Assembly (NCBI GenBank): GCA_021613375.1
Contig: CM038720.1
Coordinates: 9,342,962-9,406,961 of the forward strand
Source of the DNA: Megaleporinus macrocephalus
Taxonomy: Eukaryota; Chordata; Actinopteri; Characiformes; Anostomidae
Reading direction: 5' to 3'
Length of the DNA stretch: 64,000 bases
The position numbers and the translations under genes were made by a program. Each line of letters starts with the position of its first letter. Within the stretch, counting starts at the first letter, position 1. The notes beneath the pieces were generated by a model that worked only from the letters and a program-made list of their open reading frames with translations, was not told the DNA's origin and did no database searches. This document shows positions 22,917-34,965 of the stretch, one piece after another.

Positions 22917-23320
22917 TAGAGATGGGGCCGATATTGACGTAATTTAACGTATCGGATATCGGGCCAATCCACTTACCGATCCATTTTCTATTTCATTTCT
23001 GTTTAGTTTTGCACATTATTTCAACTATTTGAAATCTTGTTGAAGTTGCTGCTGCTGCTGATACAATTTTTCTGTTTTAAATATTTAATATGAAAGAAAA
23101 CTATTGTGTTTGTATATGCCTTTGGAATGCATTTATATTAAATGCATGTGTGTACTCTTCTAAGTGCTGTGTCTATTTCAGCCTCTTTATATAACCTTAA
23201 ACCTTAGTACCAATGATAATAAACTAAAGAGCCCTATCGGTATTTGTATAGGTATCGGTATTGGCAGTTATATATCGGTATCGGATCGGAACTGAAAAAC
23301 ACTGGATCGGCCCATCACTA
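22917..23320. mobile_element. Non-autonomous hAT-like element with perfect 8-bp TSD
   Basis: Begins TAGAGATGGGGCCGATATTG and ends (reverse complement) TAGTGATGGGCCGATCCAGTG-like. The flanks are identical octamers, GTTGAGAG at 22909-22916 and 23321-23328, the 8-bp target duplication diagnostic of hAT elements. The interior has repeated 'tatcggtat' words towards the right end. It is 404 bp and does not code for a transposase. The intact duplication suggests a fairly recent insertion. Confidence 0.92.
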
Positions 23321-23328
23321 GTTGAGAG

Positions 23329-24082
23329 TGATCATTCTGAAATAAGCCCTACAGTTAATAACTAAATAACAGGTTTAAGGCTGGTTTCTTCTACATGGAC
23401 TAAGCCTAATGCTTCTTAGCTAATCCCAGAGTCTTAAAAAAACAGATACCGTAAAGGGTTAAAACCCGGCTACAGGTTGCAGAGTGTGAGCGTCTGTGGC
23501 CTGTGCTGTCAGGTAGTTGTTTATGTGTGTGTGTCTCAGCGGCTCAGTCCTGGTCCTGATCCCGTGCTCGTCTGAAAGCCTCTCTGGACTGAGCCAGATA
23601 AGCAAGTAATTCATCACAGAGCCAAAGCTGAGCCTTATCAGCCCTTCACAAGGATCTGGATTCAGCCTGCCAGCGCCACGCTCGTGGAAAACTGACCGGC
23701 GTCCGGCATCCCACAGCCACCCCCACCATCCACCCCGTCGCTCTCAATTACCATGACAACATTAGACCAATCCAGACAGACGACGCTGGAGCAGATGTGT
23801 TTCGGCCCGTTTGAGCCCGTGTCATTTTCGCCTTCGTTTCCACGCCATGTCAGAGCCGCGGGGGGCGGTGGTGGTGGGGGGGGGGCGCGTGATAGCCTCA
23901 AAACAGCATCAGGACTCACGCTAAGGGCGACAAACTGTTTACAACACCATTGTGACCGAATGCGGTCGTTTGTGTCGTTCGGAAGTGCTAGAATGTGTTA
24001 GAACCGTCGGAGAACGAAAAGCAGAACGAAAGCTTGTAAGTTACATTAGAGGACACAATAAGGCCAGCGTACAGGTGCCAAT
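23329..24082. other. Unique DNA with a CNE-like block
   Basis: The stretch 23575-23680 (GATAAGCAAGTAATTCATCAC, GCCTTATCAGCCC) has paired GATA/TTATC and TAAT motifs and resembles a conserved element. A G-rich run lies at about 23858-23886. No gene is supported. Confidence 0.4.
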
Positions 24083-24088
24083 GATAGG

Positions 24089-24163
<75 letters not shown>

Positions 24164-24185
24164 CAAGGAGGAGCTAAACCTAGGT

Positions 24186-24227
<42 letters not shown>

Positions 24228-24260
24228 CAGATAAATAACAAGGAGGAGCTAAACCTAGGC

Positions 24261-24321
<61 letters not shown>

Positions 24322-24343
24322 CAAGGAGTAGCTAAACCTAGGC

Positions 24344-24408
<65 letters not shown>

Positions 24409-24430
24409 CAAGGAGTAGCTAAATCTAGGC

Positions 24431-24487
<57 letters not shown>

Positions 24488-24509
24488 CAAGGAGGAGCTA
24501 AATCTAGGT

Positions 24510-24562
<53 letters not shown>

Positions 24563-24585
24563 CAAGGAGGAGCTAAACCTAGGCA

Positions 24586-24641
<56 letters not shown>

Positions 24642-24668
24642 CAAGGAGGAGCTAAATCTAGGTGATAC

Positions 24669-24712
<44 letters not shown>

Positions 24713-24735
24713 CAAGGAGGAGCTAAACCTAGGCA

Positions 24736-24767
<32 letters not shown>

Positions 24768-24836
24768 CAAGGAGGAGCTAAACCTAGGCAATAGATAGAT
24801 AGATAGATAGATAGATAGACAAAAGTACTAGAGATA
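24083..24836 (+). repeat. GATA array with regular 27-bp spacers
   Basis: (GATA)n blocks of about 20-60 bp are separated by a spacer reading 'taacaaggaggagctaaacc' then 'taggcga'. Spacers occur near 24162, 24236, 24320, 24406, 24486, 24560, 24639, 24709 and 24766, with a tenth, altered one near 24872. The compound unit of about 55-85 bp is therefore itself tandemly repeated. Spacer variants (gagga/gagta, aacct/aatct, ggcga/ggtga/ggcaa) show that copies have diverged slightly. Confidence 0.96.
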
Positions 24837-24945
24837 GACTGATAGACAGACAGACAGACAAGACAGACAGATAACAAGGAAGAGCTACAGCGAGGCGATA
24901 GATAGATAAATGGATGGATAAATGGATGGATGGATGGATGGAGAT
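24837..24945 (+). repeat. GACA and GGAT microsatellites at the edge of the GATA array
   Basis: GACAGACAGACA tract, a last degenerate spacer, then interrupted ATGGATGG repeats to about 24945. They continue the GATA expansion in altered form. Confidence 0.9.
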
Positions 24946-26919
24946 GGGAAAAGATAAACAGAGAAGAGGTCTGAGGGAGGGATAGAGAGAGAGAGAAAGG
25001 CAAAGCGAGGAAGGATGTGTATGTGTAGGCGGCAGTGGTTGGAGTTAAGTGTGATTGGACCGTCACGCTGTGGCTTGTTAGAGGCTGAACCTGCTGAGGT
25101 GTTGCCTGGCAGAGTCAATCAGAGAGTGCTGAACTCTGCAGCTCAGCAGGGGGCGGGGCCTGCACCCAGCGGGCGGCGCTAAACCCCAGGGGGGGGTTGG
25201 GGGCCAGCGGGACGTCCACCGCACACACCCACTGCTCTGCCAATCACTTGCTCCACCGTTCTCTCACTTCGCCCTCGCTCGCCCACACCAGCACCAACGG
25301 CGCACACTCTCTTACTCCACAGCCAGGAGGCTGCTGCAAATGTCTGGCCTACGGGGGGTTCCTCCAAACACACGGCTAAACCCTCAAACGGGCAAAAAAA
25401 CCCTCTCTCAGCCAAAGCGGACACGTGTACGGACGCAGAAAATAGCCCCCGTCTGATCTAAAGGGCAAATATACAAGTCATTGACATTTGCTAGAAATAG
25501 CAGGCTATTCATTGATGGCGGCATTGATGAGATCTATTTGAGCGGCGCTATTTCAGAGCCTCTCCATTAGGCGGGGCAGCGGGGAGGAAATGCCCTTGGT
25601 GTGGCCCGCTGGCAATTGAGCCTCAAATTGAGCCTCGGCCGGACAGATTCAGCCTCATTTGGTCTCGGCATGCCGGGTCAGTGTCAAAACTGGATCCGTT
25701 GGGAATAAGGCGCGCCTCTTCTCCCTTGTATTGCCGTCTCACGACCCTTCCATGAGTCAGATGGAGGGGTATAAAGCCCCCCAGCACTGGAAACTCTCAT
25801 TTGAGGACGGTGATGGCAGTGATGGAGCTCGGTGTGATACCTTTGGTGGCTGAATGCAATCAAATCCTCACAGCAGTGTTTTAACATCTAGTAAAAAGCC
25901 TTGGCAGAAGAACAGAGGTTGTTACTGCTGCAGGCATTACTGGCTTTGATTTGATTTTAGAAAGACTTCAGGATGTATGCATTTTCTGAAGAGTATTTGA
26001 ATTCCTGGAAGGAAGAGAAAGCGAGAGAGAAGAAAGTTAACACTCCCTCTACTGGCAAACACACTTAATTACGACATTCGTCTGCAAACTTTGGCACTCG
26101 ATGTAATTTATTTGAGCTTAATTTATCGGGATGCCAGATTCCCTGCCCGTAAACTCTGCATTCCTAAATGCACCAATAATTCAACCCAACACACGTACCA
26201 GAGTTTCCACTCCATCAAATCAAAAATGAGGGCAAGGCTGAACCAGCGAGCTAACTTGTGTTGGAACGGTGGGGTTTGGTCACATTTCAAGGCTCTGTTT
26301 GAAGATAAGCATTCATTCACTGGTATTTGTCCAATTCCGGAAAAGGTAACCAGTGAGGTTTCCTTGCAGACCTAGAGAAATAGACCCCCAGCTTGGTGAA
26401 CAGTCTAATGTAGTAATACGCTGCTATGTCTAGTTGGTGCGTTCACGACACTGCTAATGTTTACATTGTCTGAGTGGGCATTAGACCTGCTGGGCATCTT
26501 TCTTTACCCTCGCATAATGACTTCAATGCCACATCATTCATTCATTACTCTGGACCAATGGCTGACCTACACCAGTCTTCAAAACAATTCTATCCCTGCT
26601 TTCAGGAGACAATGTTTTGATGTTTCCCTTCTTCCTTCCCACCACCACTAGTTTGGACCTGCCCAGCTGTTGAGACGTGCCTGTCGTCCCAATCTGGCAG
26701 GATAAGAGGAGGTCTCAACGCTCCAAGAACTGAACTGCGGAAGAGGCCTACACCAAAGACTCCTTAAGTTCCAGACAACTCCATCATGTTCATGTTCTTT
26801 AATCATATCCAGAAACTAGTTTAGTCTATCCGCTTTGGGATGTATGATGTTGTGTTGATAAAGATAACATAGGAATCCGTTCCGCTTGGTCTCCGTATAA
26901 AGGCAGCTGTTTTCACACT
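24946..26919. other. Unique DNA with a CNE-like block
   Basis: The stretch 25450-25660 (CATTGACATTTGCTAG, ATTCATTGATGGCGGC, GGCAATTGAGCC repeated) has conserved-element texture. A G-rich run lies at 25189-25198. The remainder to 26919 holds no recognised repeat or gene. Frames are short and antisense to each other. Confidence 0.4.
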
Positions 26920-27446
26920 GGCTACGTGTACATGCAGAGATTTTCTCCAATCCGATTGCATTCATTCTGATTCTAGATTAAGGTCGGAGGTGTTTATATG
27001 CTCACTCTATTCAACAATTTGATGAAAATCTCTGTTTACATGCACACTACAAGTAATCGGATCCAAAATTCCGCGCATGCGTAGAGTACAACTTGGTGTA
27101 AACGTTAGGATGAGGGGATTAAATTTTTTAAGGTTTGATACATGAACTTTGTCTCTTCTACCAGTTTCTACCTCCCACCATGTTGAAACTTCCTCCATGA
27201 CGCAACTGCACATGTGCAGAGCGTATTTAAACTTTCCGATAGGAAATGTAATCGGATACATGCATTTACACGGCATGGATTATTAACGGGATTACCCAAC
27301 TTCTTCAATCGGATTGAAATTGCAATCAGAATGGCCTCAATCGGACTAGTCTATTGGGATTGAGGTGTATACATGAACGGATTCTACTCCGATTGAGCTA
27401 TGAGTCGGATTATTAACAGTTTATCGGGCTGCATGTAAACGTAGCC
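26920..27446. mobile_element. TIR DNA element, 'GGCTACGTKTACATGCAG' type
   Basis: Left terminus GGCTACGTGTACATGCAG, right terminus CTGCATGTAAACGTAGCC: an 18-bp inverted repeat with one mismatch. Flanks read CACT|element|ACTG, so a 3-bp ACT duplication is possible. The interior repeats subterminal words related to 'aatcggattgaa' and 'aatccgattgca' in both orientations, probably transposase-binding repeats. It is 527 bp with no transposase. The family is common in fish; I do not assign it to a superfamily. Confidence 0.85.
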
Positions 27447-28533
27447 ACTGAATGCATCAAATTTACAGGTACCCTCTCAAACGCAATGTGGGGCACAGGC
27501 GTCTGCCGCGGCATACTCCGTTTACTGAGCTCGACCCTGACCTCAGAGCTTCAAAGTTTAAATGTTTTCAACTCTGGTCAAGTCAAACCGTCCTTTTGTC
27601 CATGATGGAGCGACTACCAGGCATGCTATATGCTATCAGCCAGGCTGAAAACTGGCAACCCCTCTGCCAACCAGTGCAGGCGGAAGTTCGATAACGCTCC
27701 TATTTACACATTCCCAGCCGCACAGCCGCAGAGGAACGGCCCCTCTGTCTTGGACGTAAACAGACGCCGGGCGTATTCGGCTTTGTGGGGCGATTAATGG
27801 GATGTTCCACTAATAAGCGCTGATTCATTTCCACCTGACAAGCTTTGCGCCTGAAAGGCTTCTCGTTCTTTCGCTCTCTGTCACAGAACGCACGCAAACA
27901 CAGGGCCGTAACACATCTGTAGTCGTTTTGCAAAGGGGGGCGGTGGATGGGCGCCGCAACTGGTGGGGGGGAGATCAAAGGCGATGATGACAGAAGGAAG
28001 AAAACATGGAAATGAATTCGGCTCATGTGGGGAAGGGGTGTTAGCGAACCGCGGCTTGGGCTGGACGTCCTGTTCTGGGGGCCGAGTGAAAGAGGAGGAG
28101 AGAACAGAGGCTCCGGATGATCCCGGAATAATCCAGCAGGCTCCAAATGACAAGATTCCGGATCCCAGGGTAACTGTGACTCAGAGGACATAAAAAAAAC
28201 CTGTACTGGCTTTACTCTCTCTCTCTCTCTGTGTCATTCTATCCCCCCTTGCTATCTGTGTCTCTGGGTTTCTCCCTTTCTCCGTTTGTCAGAGTGGGTG
28301 ATTAGCTGTCAGTCGCTCTGTGAAGGAAGATAACCCCGCCCCCCACCAGCACAGACTAACCCTGAGGGAGTAAAGGGGGGACCCACTCACACACACACGC
28401 ACATTCCTAGAAACTGGAGACATCCGCTCTAATTTTGATCAGAATCCGTAATTCGTTTCCAAGTTAATTAACGGATATTTGATTAACCACAGAAAGTAAA
28501 TAATCACAGCAGACGTCCGAGCAGACGTCAATA
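27447..28533. other. Unique DNA with CNE-like blocks
   Basis: The stretches 27690-27860 (GCGATTAATGGGATG, CACTAATAAGCGCTGATTC) and 28410-28540 (GATCAGAATCCGTAATTC, AGTTAATTAACGG, TTTGATTAACCAC) are rich in TAAT and ATTA cores. (CT)n lies near 28216-28230. No gene is supported. Confidence 0.4.
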
Positions 28534-28830
28534 ATTCATAGATGCTGCTCAAATAAGGGAATAATCTTTTTGATAGCTTCATTTAACCCTTCCAGGATTG
28601 GAGCCTTGGCACGGCGGAAGGGCTTGTGTGGTCTAGGGATCCTCAGGACTATGTCTTCTTGGGCTTTTGGCTCCTGCTAGGGTCTCCCAGGTCTGGAGCA
28701 AAGGCCCGAACTAACACCATCCACAGTCGCCTATGAAATAAGGATACTGGATATAGGGCATCCCTGTCTGGATAAGGGTTACTAGGACCCACCCCTGGAG
28801 CCAGGCCTGGGGGGCATTTATAATACTGCA
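28534..28830 (+). repeat. Dispersed retroelement-like fragment, copy 1
   Basis: Words such as 'gcttgtgtggtctaggg', 'cctcaggactatgtcttctt' and 'gctcctgctagggtctccc' recur at 29419-29625 in the same orientation. The continuation 'tggagccaggcctggggg' resembles a common fish retroelement segment. Class not assigned. Confidence 0.6.
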
Positions 28831-29418
28831 CTATTTAATGTCAGATTTGACCAACTATATTAAAAATACAACCATATTTTAAAAATATTTATCATGTACA
28901 ATGAAAAATAAAAGAGCTACAAAGTCTGGATCTTGACAAAATCTCTGCATTCTGGCCTTGGCCTTGGCTCGAACTTGCCTCTAGTGGTCTTTACTAAAAT
29001 GCTAACTGCTATAGAAGCTGCAGGTGCATCCCCTATTCAAAAACAGCTTTGTATACATTAAGAGTGTAATGAATTCAAATTATTAAAAGTTATTTTTTAG
29101 ATTTAGTTCATTAACTTATTTTTTTGGTTGCTTTGCCGTTTATTTATTAGTGAAGGTGACACCACCTAGCTATCCTTAGCTTTAAGATTTAACTTCCCCA
29201 CTGCACCAGACTCCACAACCTGTGAGCACCTACAATGGCTTACTTTGTTGTTGGGGGCTTCTCGGCTGCCTGGAGCTCAAATGTCACAGATGAGGCAATG
29301 AAGAGGAAACATTATGTGATGCCACTCATTTGAGCAACCCAACCATGTATTCAAATTCTGCAATCCACACTTGTATCTCGGACATTTCTGACCTTCGACT
29401 AGGACCTCTATGATGGAA
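28831..29418. other. Unique intergenic sequence
   Basis: AT-rich to 29160, then mixed. No gene or repeat is recognised. Confidence 0.5.
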
Positions 29419-29625
29419 TTCCTAGATGCTGCTCAAATAAGAGTTCTCAAAATGACCCCTAAGAATCATCTTTTTAATAGTTTCACTTAACTCTTCCAGG
29501 ATTGGAGCCCTGGCTAGCATGAGGGCTTGTGTGGTCTAGGGCTCCTCAGGACTATGTCTTCTTGGGCTGTTAGCTCCTGCTAGGGTCTCCTAGGTCTGGA
29601 GTGAAGGCCCAGACTAACACAATTT
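29419..29625 (+). repeat. Dispersed retroelement-like fragment, copy 2
   Basis: Aligns to 28534-28725 through 'atgctgctcaaataag', 'cttccaggattggagccctg', 'cctcaggactatgtcttctt' and 'ggtctggagtgaaggccc', with one insertion of about 20 bp relative to copy 1. The two copies about 885 bp apart may reflect an old local duplication or two insertions. Confidence 0.7.
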
Positions 29626-30639
29626 TGGAGCAATTTTCCAAGCTGTCCTCATGATGCCCAGCGTTTTTGTTTGTCTGCGGAAGATATTTTGTAATTGTGC
29701 CCCTAATTGCCATCTGCAGTGTAAATGGAGTGATTTACACTAAATAGATAGACAGAAGTCTAACTGGCTCAACTCCAAACCTCCCTCCAACAAATGCCTC
29801 AAAGTTGGCAGCCCTGATCTTTTCAAAAACCAGACTAATTGGTAGCTTTTTGTGTTGGAGCAACAGAGGCTACCTCCTCAGATGAGCTACTGCTAACGCT
29901 GCAGGCTGACCTTCCAAAGCTGGACTACAACACGTCATCTTCTACAGAAGGCCTCTTCTTCTCGGTGGCCAACGAGTCAGTCTATCAGAGAAATCCTAGA
30001 ACGCTGTACTCGATAGCCCTAATTCTGATTTCGCTGATGCTTCCTCAACAACAAAGTAACACAGCATATTACAGTCCTACAGCTTCATTGACTTGTTAGC
30101 CACAGCTCGAGCACCCGTGCCCATCCCTATTAGAAAAGAGTGAAACCTCTCTTAATAAACCCAGCAGGATCATCACTCCATCTGCTAATATTAAGGAAGG
30201 TCCACCGGCGTGATAAAAGTCTGCAGCTCCTCTGATATCGGCTATGAAACCGAGGGCCGGCGCCCGTGTGAAGCGGGTGGGGAAACGGGCGGAAAAGGTT
30301 AAGGTTTTCCCGCCTGTTTTAAGGCGTATTTGCTCAGACCAAAGGCGAGCGTTTACGGCACATCTCCGCCGCTGCGCTGCTGGAGCCTGCCTTTCTTTCT
30401 GGCAGACGTGAAGAGAATTCCCCCCATTCAAAGCTACATATTGAAGCGAGGTGTGCGTGTGTGTATGTGAGAGCGCACATCCTCACATCTCGCCCACTTT
30501 CATTACGCTCCGCTTTCACATGGCCTCCTTTCAAAGAGAGCAAAAAAAAGCACTTTCCGTGTTCTGAAGTTCCTGCGCAGATTAATCTGAAACATTAATC
30601 AGATGGCCCGCGCCGAGAAAAAGAGTGAGCGAGAGCGCG

Positions 30640-30679
<40 letters not shown>

Positions 30680-31800
30680 AGCCTGAAAAAGGCTGCCTGA
30701 ATGAAAGCAGGAAAGAGTGGCTTGATAGCATAGCCGCTAATGTTAGCTGTGATCTCGCCGAGGATCCCCAGAGGAAAGTTCTTACGGAGGCGCTGAGAGA
30801 CAGGCACGCTAAGCGTCGGTGTAAAGCAGTAATAAATGTGTGTTCTGAGTGTGTCGCACTTAAAATCCGTACATGAATTAGGATTCAACACTGTCTAGTG
30901 ATGGTGTTAAACCACGTCCAGTCAAGTGCAGCCCAGTCCCAGTACGGCCTGAGGAACTATACAATGCCTAGCAGCTTTGTTGGACTTGCACAGCCCTCTA
31001 TGTTTGAACCACGAGAGCCAGAATCCAATTCAGAGCCAGAGGAAACTGACCGCCCAGAGAATCAATCTCATTCCTATCAGTCTGCTACAGACTGGTCATT
31101 TCTTTTCTTCTGTTTATGCAGGGCGTAGCTAGCCAACAGAGAAGTAGTAACCGTTCTCGCAAACAGGAACCATTCTAGCAAATATATCAATCGGGGAAAC
31201 ACAAGCTTGCATGGTTTTCGAGCTGGGTAGGCTTGGCACCTTGAGCCTAGCCTAGCTGAGGAGGGCCGTTGAGCTGTAATGGGAGTAGTAGTGGAGGCTT
31301 GAAGGACTAGCTGGTGCTAATGGTGCTAAATTTTATATACTGTTTTAGTGTCAGGAGACGGGTACTGCTAGGTAAGCCAGGCCCTCACCAACAATCTGAT
31401 GAAAAACAGTTTATTGGCCTGACTCCGCAGCTCAGTACTACATAATTCACAGGTATTTTTTTAATATGTATAATGTGTTTAGGACCGAATCTCTGATTTT
31501 CCGTTCCACTGACTTTAAATACAAAAGCGAGTGAGGGGGAGTGTAGAGCGGTGACGTACTGCAGATTGAACCGCCGCAAATGGGGGCGAATGATTCAGTT
31601 CCTCCGCTGTAATCAATCAAGACTAGCGCTGCTTGGTTTCTGAAGTTTGGCTATATAGCACATGCTCAATCTCAAGTAGCTTTCTTTACACTACAGCACA
31701 AAACCCAACATTCGTTTCTTCATTTCCAGTGTAAACCTCCAGTAAGTACAATACATTCAGATGTTAATGAGGAGATCTTATATAGGATTATATATGAGGG
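29626..31800. other. Unique DNA with a CNE-like block and a GA tract
   Basis: The stretch 30110-30250 (TCTGCTAATATTAAGG, GCGTGATAAAAGTC) resembles a conserved element. A (GA)n tract lies at about 30632-30677. The frame at 29839-30099 codes for 86 residues with no recognised domain, and I do not call it a gene. Confidence 0.4.
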
Positions 31801-31940
31801 CTCCTAACAACCACCTGGAAGACCACCAAAGCTGTTCCCATCACACAGACCACCCTACAAGCTTTCATTTTTGAGACAGAGAGGAGAAAATCATGCTCTG
31901 CTCAGATCTGAACAAGGCCTACAGGGGTTTGTATTCTGAG
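31801..31940 (+). mobile_element. Tc1-like transposon fragment
   Basis: 'ctaacaaccacctggaagac', 'caaagctgttcccatcacac' and 'tttttgagacagagaggag' align to the Tc1-like remnants at 54506-54765 and 20700-20790. It is short, decayed and without termini. A SINE adjoins it directly at the right. Confidence 0.65.
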
Positions 31941-32165
31941 GCAGTCGTAGGCTGGATGTTGGGGAACCGGCCTTGTCATCGGAAGGTCATTGGTTTGTTT
32001 ACCTGAACCAACAGGACACGACTGAAGTGCTCTTGAGCAAGACACCTAACCCAAACTGCACCCCCTGGTACTGTGGATAGGGATGCCCACCACTCTGGGC
32101 AGGTGTGCTTACTGCCCCCTAGTGAATTAATTACATTAAAAATGAATGAATTACATTAAAAACTA
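31941..32165 (+). mobile_element. tRNA-derived SINE
   Basis: The head contains degenerate RNA polymerase III box-like words ('gtaggctggatgttgggg', 'ggtcattggtttg'). The body reads 'cttgagcaagacacctaacc', 'ctgtggatagggatgcccac' and 'cactctgggcaggtgtgctt', then 'actgccccctagtgaatt'. The tail is a run of 'attacattaaaa' repeats. The body is a well-known fish SINE pattern and recurs at 52036-52143. No intact tRNA structure remains. Confidence 0.8.
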
Positions 32166-32547
32166 CATTAAAGGTGGTCTTTTGTACTATACTGTACATG
32201 CTGACTTGTGGGCAGCTCTATCGTGAGGCGGGATGCTGCATGTTGTACCATCTCCATGGAATTGCAGCACAGCATCAGTATGTGTGTGTTTGTGTGAGAT
32301 ACAGGCAGTGTGTGTGGCCTAAGCCAATGTTAACAAAGCTCACAGGCAGATCCTATGACAAACATGTTAGCGCTGCCGTTACAGCACTGGCCGTCGGGTT
32401 TTTATTTAGACAGAAGCTTCGGCGGAGTGGACACGGGCTTAGTAGAAGTCCCTTAGAGAGGAGGAGGAGGAGGAGGAGCGGAAGAGAGAGAGAGAGAGAG
32501 AAAGAGAGAACATCTCAGTAGCATACACTGTAAAATATCTAGCCTAT
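32166..32547. other. Unique sequence with GGA/GA microsatellites
   Basis: (AGG)n at about 32460-32477 and (GA)n at about 32485-32508. No gene is supported. Confidence 0.6.
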
Positions 32548-32785
32548 GTATCATTGCTGTGCAAAGAAAAGCACGTGTCTCTATAATTTTATTTTTTTAT
32601 ATCATTCAAACACAGCAGCTGTTCTTTATATCCTTTATATGAACGTTTGATGATGAATGGACCAATAAGAAAGCTTCAAAGTCAATAAAACCTCTTTACA
32701 TTAACTTGCGTTGAAAGTGAGGAACATGTTTGGCCTCTTCTGTAAAGTTGCTACTTTGGAGGTATTTGTTATTGAGAGCATCTAT
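32548..32785 (-). mobile_element. TIR MITE 'TCGTCGCTGTCC' family, copy E (inverted)
   Basis: Reads as the reverse complement of copies A and B: 'atgatgaatggaccaataag', 'acttgcgttgaaagtgagg' and 'cctcttctgtaaagttgc'. The left boundary 'tatgtatcattgctgtgcaa' is a mutated terminal repeat. More diverged than copy B, hence probably older. Confidence 0.75.
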
Positions 32786-33263
32786 ATATATTATAGTTAT
32801 TCTGAAATTGTTGTTTTAATATCAAAAGATTGTTTACCTTATTTCTAGAGAAACTGGCATAATTCATTGACAAATAATTTAAGTTTTTTAAAGAAATAAT
32901 GCTATAATTAAATAATACATACATTAAATAGTAATGAACAATAACTGGGCTACTTACAACAAGTAAAAAGGTTTGAATGAGTGATATGAGATATAAAGGC
33001 TTGCAGTGTAGCAACATAATTGTTAATAAAGTACTACACAGCATTAATAACCAGTTATAAACAGCACTAATGCAATACATAAAAACTTGGAATGTAATGT
33101 ATTACAATTTATTATGCAATGCAATGTATTACGTTTCTAATATATAGTTACAAACAAAGTGCCCTTGCACTTGGGTCCTACAGGGTCCGGGCCCTTCTGA
33201 TTGACTTCTTGGACCTCCTTTATGTCTCAAAATGGAAATTCTGTCCCTGAAAAATGGTTATGA

Positions 33264-33300
<37 letters not shown>

Positions 33301-34644
33301 TGGTGAGCTTCTGCATTGATTAACCAGAGATGCAGCACTGGTCTGCCCCAGGGTGGTGCTGCTGTAGCTGGTCACTAGCATCAACACTGGTCTATAGCTG
33401 CATTTGGAATAGTTCCAGAGTTTGAGTACGTATGGTAGTACGTAGTTATTCACAATCACACCAGGAGGAGCTACGTTCTTGAAAGGTCACAGAGGATGGC
33501 CTTGTTTGTTAAGTTGGCTTAAAGTGTCATAATCATTTGATGCTTGGCTCAAAAGTGATTCAACTGAGATTTTATTTTCTATATCTTTGCAATAAATGAA
33601 TTTCAGCATTCAAGCTTCCATGAATTCCTCAATGTACCTGTTTTTGATTTCAGTAGAGATACCGAAGAGATTCTCCCCAGTACATACATAGAATAACATA
33701 AGAAATGAATACGGGTTATGCTATGCATTAGAAGGGTTTGCTTAGCTTGTGCATTAAAGGAGTTAATAGCATTTCTGTAGTGGCACTTTAGCTCACCGCT
33801 GATCAGAGGAGGTTGGACGCTGGTCCCTATCAGGTAGGATCGAGCAATTCCGCAATACATACTGATAATAAAGAAGTCTATAAACTCCACTTTATGCCAG
33901 CGCAGCATTTGGTGCAGATCAGCCGTAACAAAGCGAAGCCCTGTCTGCGATAATCCGCCCTTGTTAGTGCGCGAGAGTGGATTCGGATCTGGCTCAGGTT
34001 TCAAATTTATCAGCACCAGTCGAGTCTGGTCAGGTCAGGCCTCAAAGTCGCAGGTACGGATGAGGCTTGGGTTTCAATTTCATGCCCGTGCGGTTCTTTC
34101 GGCGTGACTCTCTACGAGTTTGAGAGAGACGCACGGGAAGAAGCTAAAAACCCCCCGTGTCTCAGTGCAGGCGGCAGAATGATAAATCAACCCCCAAAGC
34201 CTGTAATTCGCAAACAGAAACAGAGCACAGAGTACAAACAGAATACTTCCACTAATTAACTTTAATCAATTTACTGCGAATAGCCATTATGACTGGAAAC
34301 CCTTGAAAAATGCATGCTCATTAGAAGCGAGCCCGCTAAAAGCAGACAGCATAATCACATTACTCTGGCCTTGGACTCCTAAAATTATACAACAGGCGGA
34401 ATAAAAAGCACTTTGGAACAGCACGGGCTCTGGAGTTTACGCAGAGCTGTGCATTAGGAATGAGGATGAGTGCCGATGACCCCGGCCACCGGCCTTCGCA
34501 ATCTCCAATGCAATTACAGATCAATAAGAATTTTTGCAGACGGAATAATCTTTGGGCTAGGCCTCTCTTTCAGCGTTCGCCCGTCCTCTCAGCAAGTGGA
34601 ACCATCTTGCATTAAAATAATATAATAATAATAATAATAATATC
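32786..34644. other. AT-rich unique DNA and a CNE-like block
   Basis: The stretch 32800-33130 is AT-rich. An (AT)n tract lies at 33269-33300. The stretch 34200-34560 (CTAATTAACTTTAATCAATT, AGCCATTATGAC, GCTCATTAGAAGC, AATGCAATTACAG) is rich in homeodomain-type cores and resembles a conserved element. A short (TAA)n lies at about 34616-34642, just before the retroelement. No gene is supported. Confidence 0.4.
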
Positions 34645-34965
34645 CAGACATCCATCCATGATCTTCTGCTTCATCCCACTAGTCGGGGTCACGGCGGAGC
34701 TGGAGCGTCATTGGGCAAATGCAGGGTACACCATGGACAGGTCGCCCGTCCATCACATGGCCAACATTCACTCACGCATACGCATATAGGCAGCTATAGG
34801 CAGTTTAGAGTGAGTGATCAACCTAACATGCATGTGTTTGGACTGTGGGAGGAAACCAGAGAACCCGGAGGAAACCCACTCAAACACGGAGAGAACATAC
34901 ACACTCCACACAGAACCACCCAGACCGGGAATCCAACCCAGATCATCTTACTGTGAGGAGACAGT
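34645..34965 (+). mobile_element. Non-LTR retroelement 3' end fragment
   Basis: Contains the well-known fish retroelement tail: 'gtcggggtcacggcggagct', 'catggacaggtcgcccgtcc', 'tttggactgtgggaggaaac' and 'aacacggagagaacatacac', then 'ctgtgaggagacagtgctga'. Preceded by 'acatccatccatgatc'. (TAA)-type repeats lie on both sides of this segment and its expanded tail (34616-34642 and 35391-35421). Only the 3' part is present; I do not assign the clade. Confidence 0.8.

Noticed and set aside
24041..25066. Minus-strand frames of Ile-Tyr-Leu-Ser repeats
   Set aside because: Direct translation of GATA repeats.
29839..30099. 86-residue frame with reasonable amino-acid mix
   Set aside because: No family resemblance, no flanking exons, and it directly follows a dispersed repeat.
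31941..32165. Possible tRNA gene
   Set aside because: Only degenerate box-like words of a SINE head remain; no cloverleaf or intact acceptor stem.
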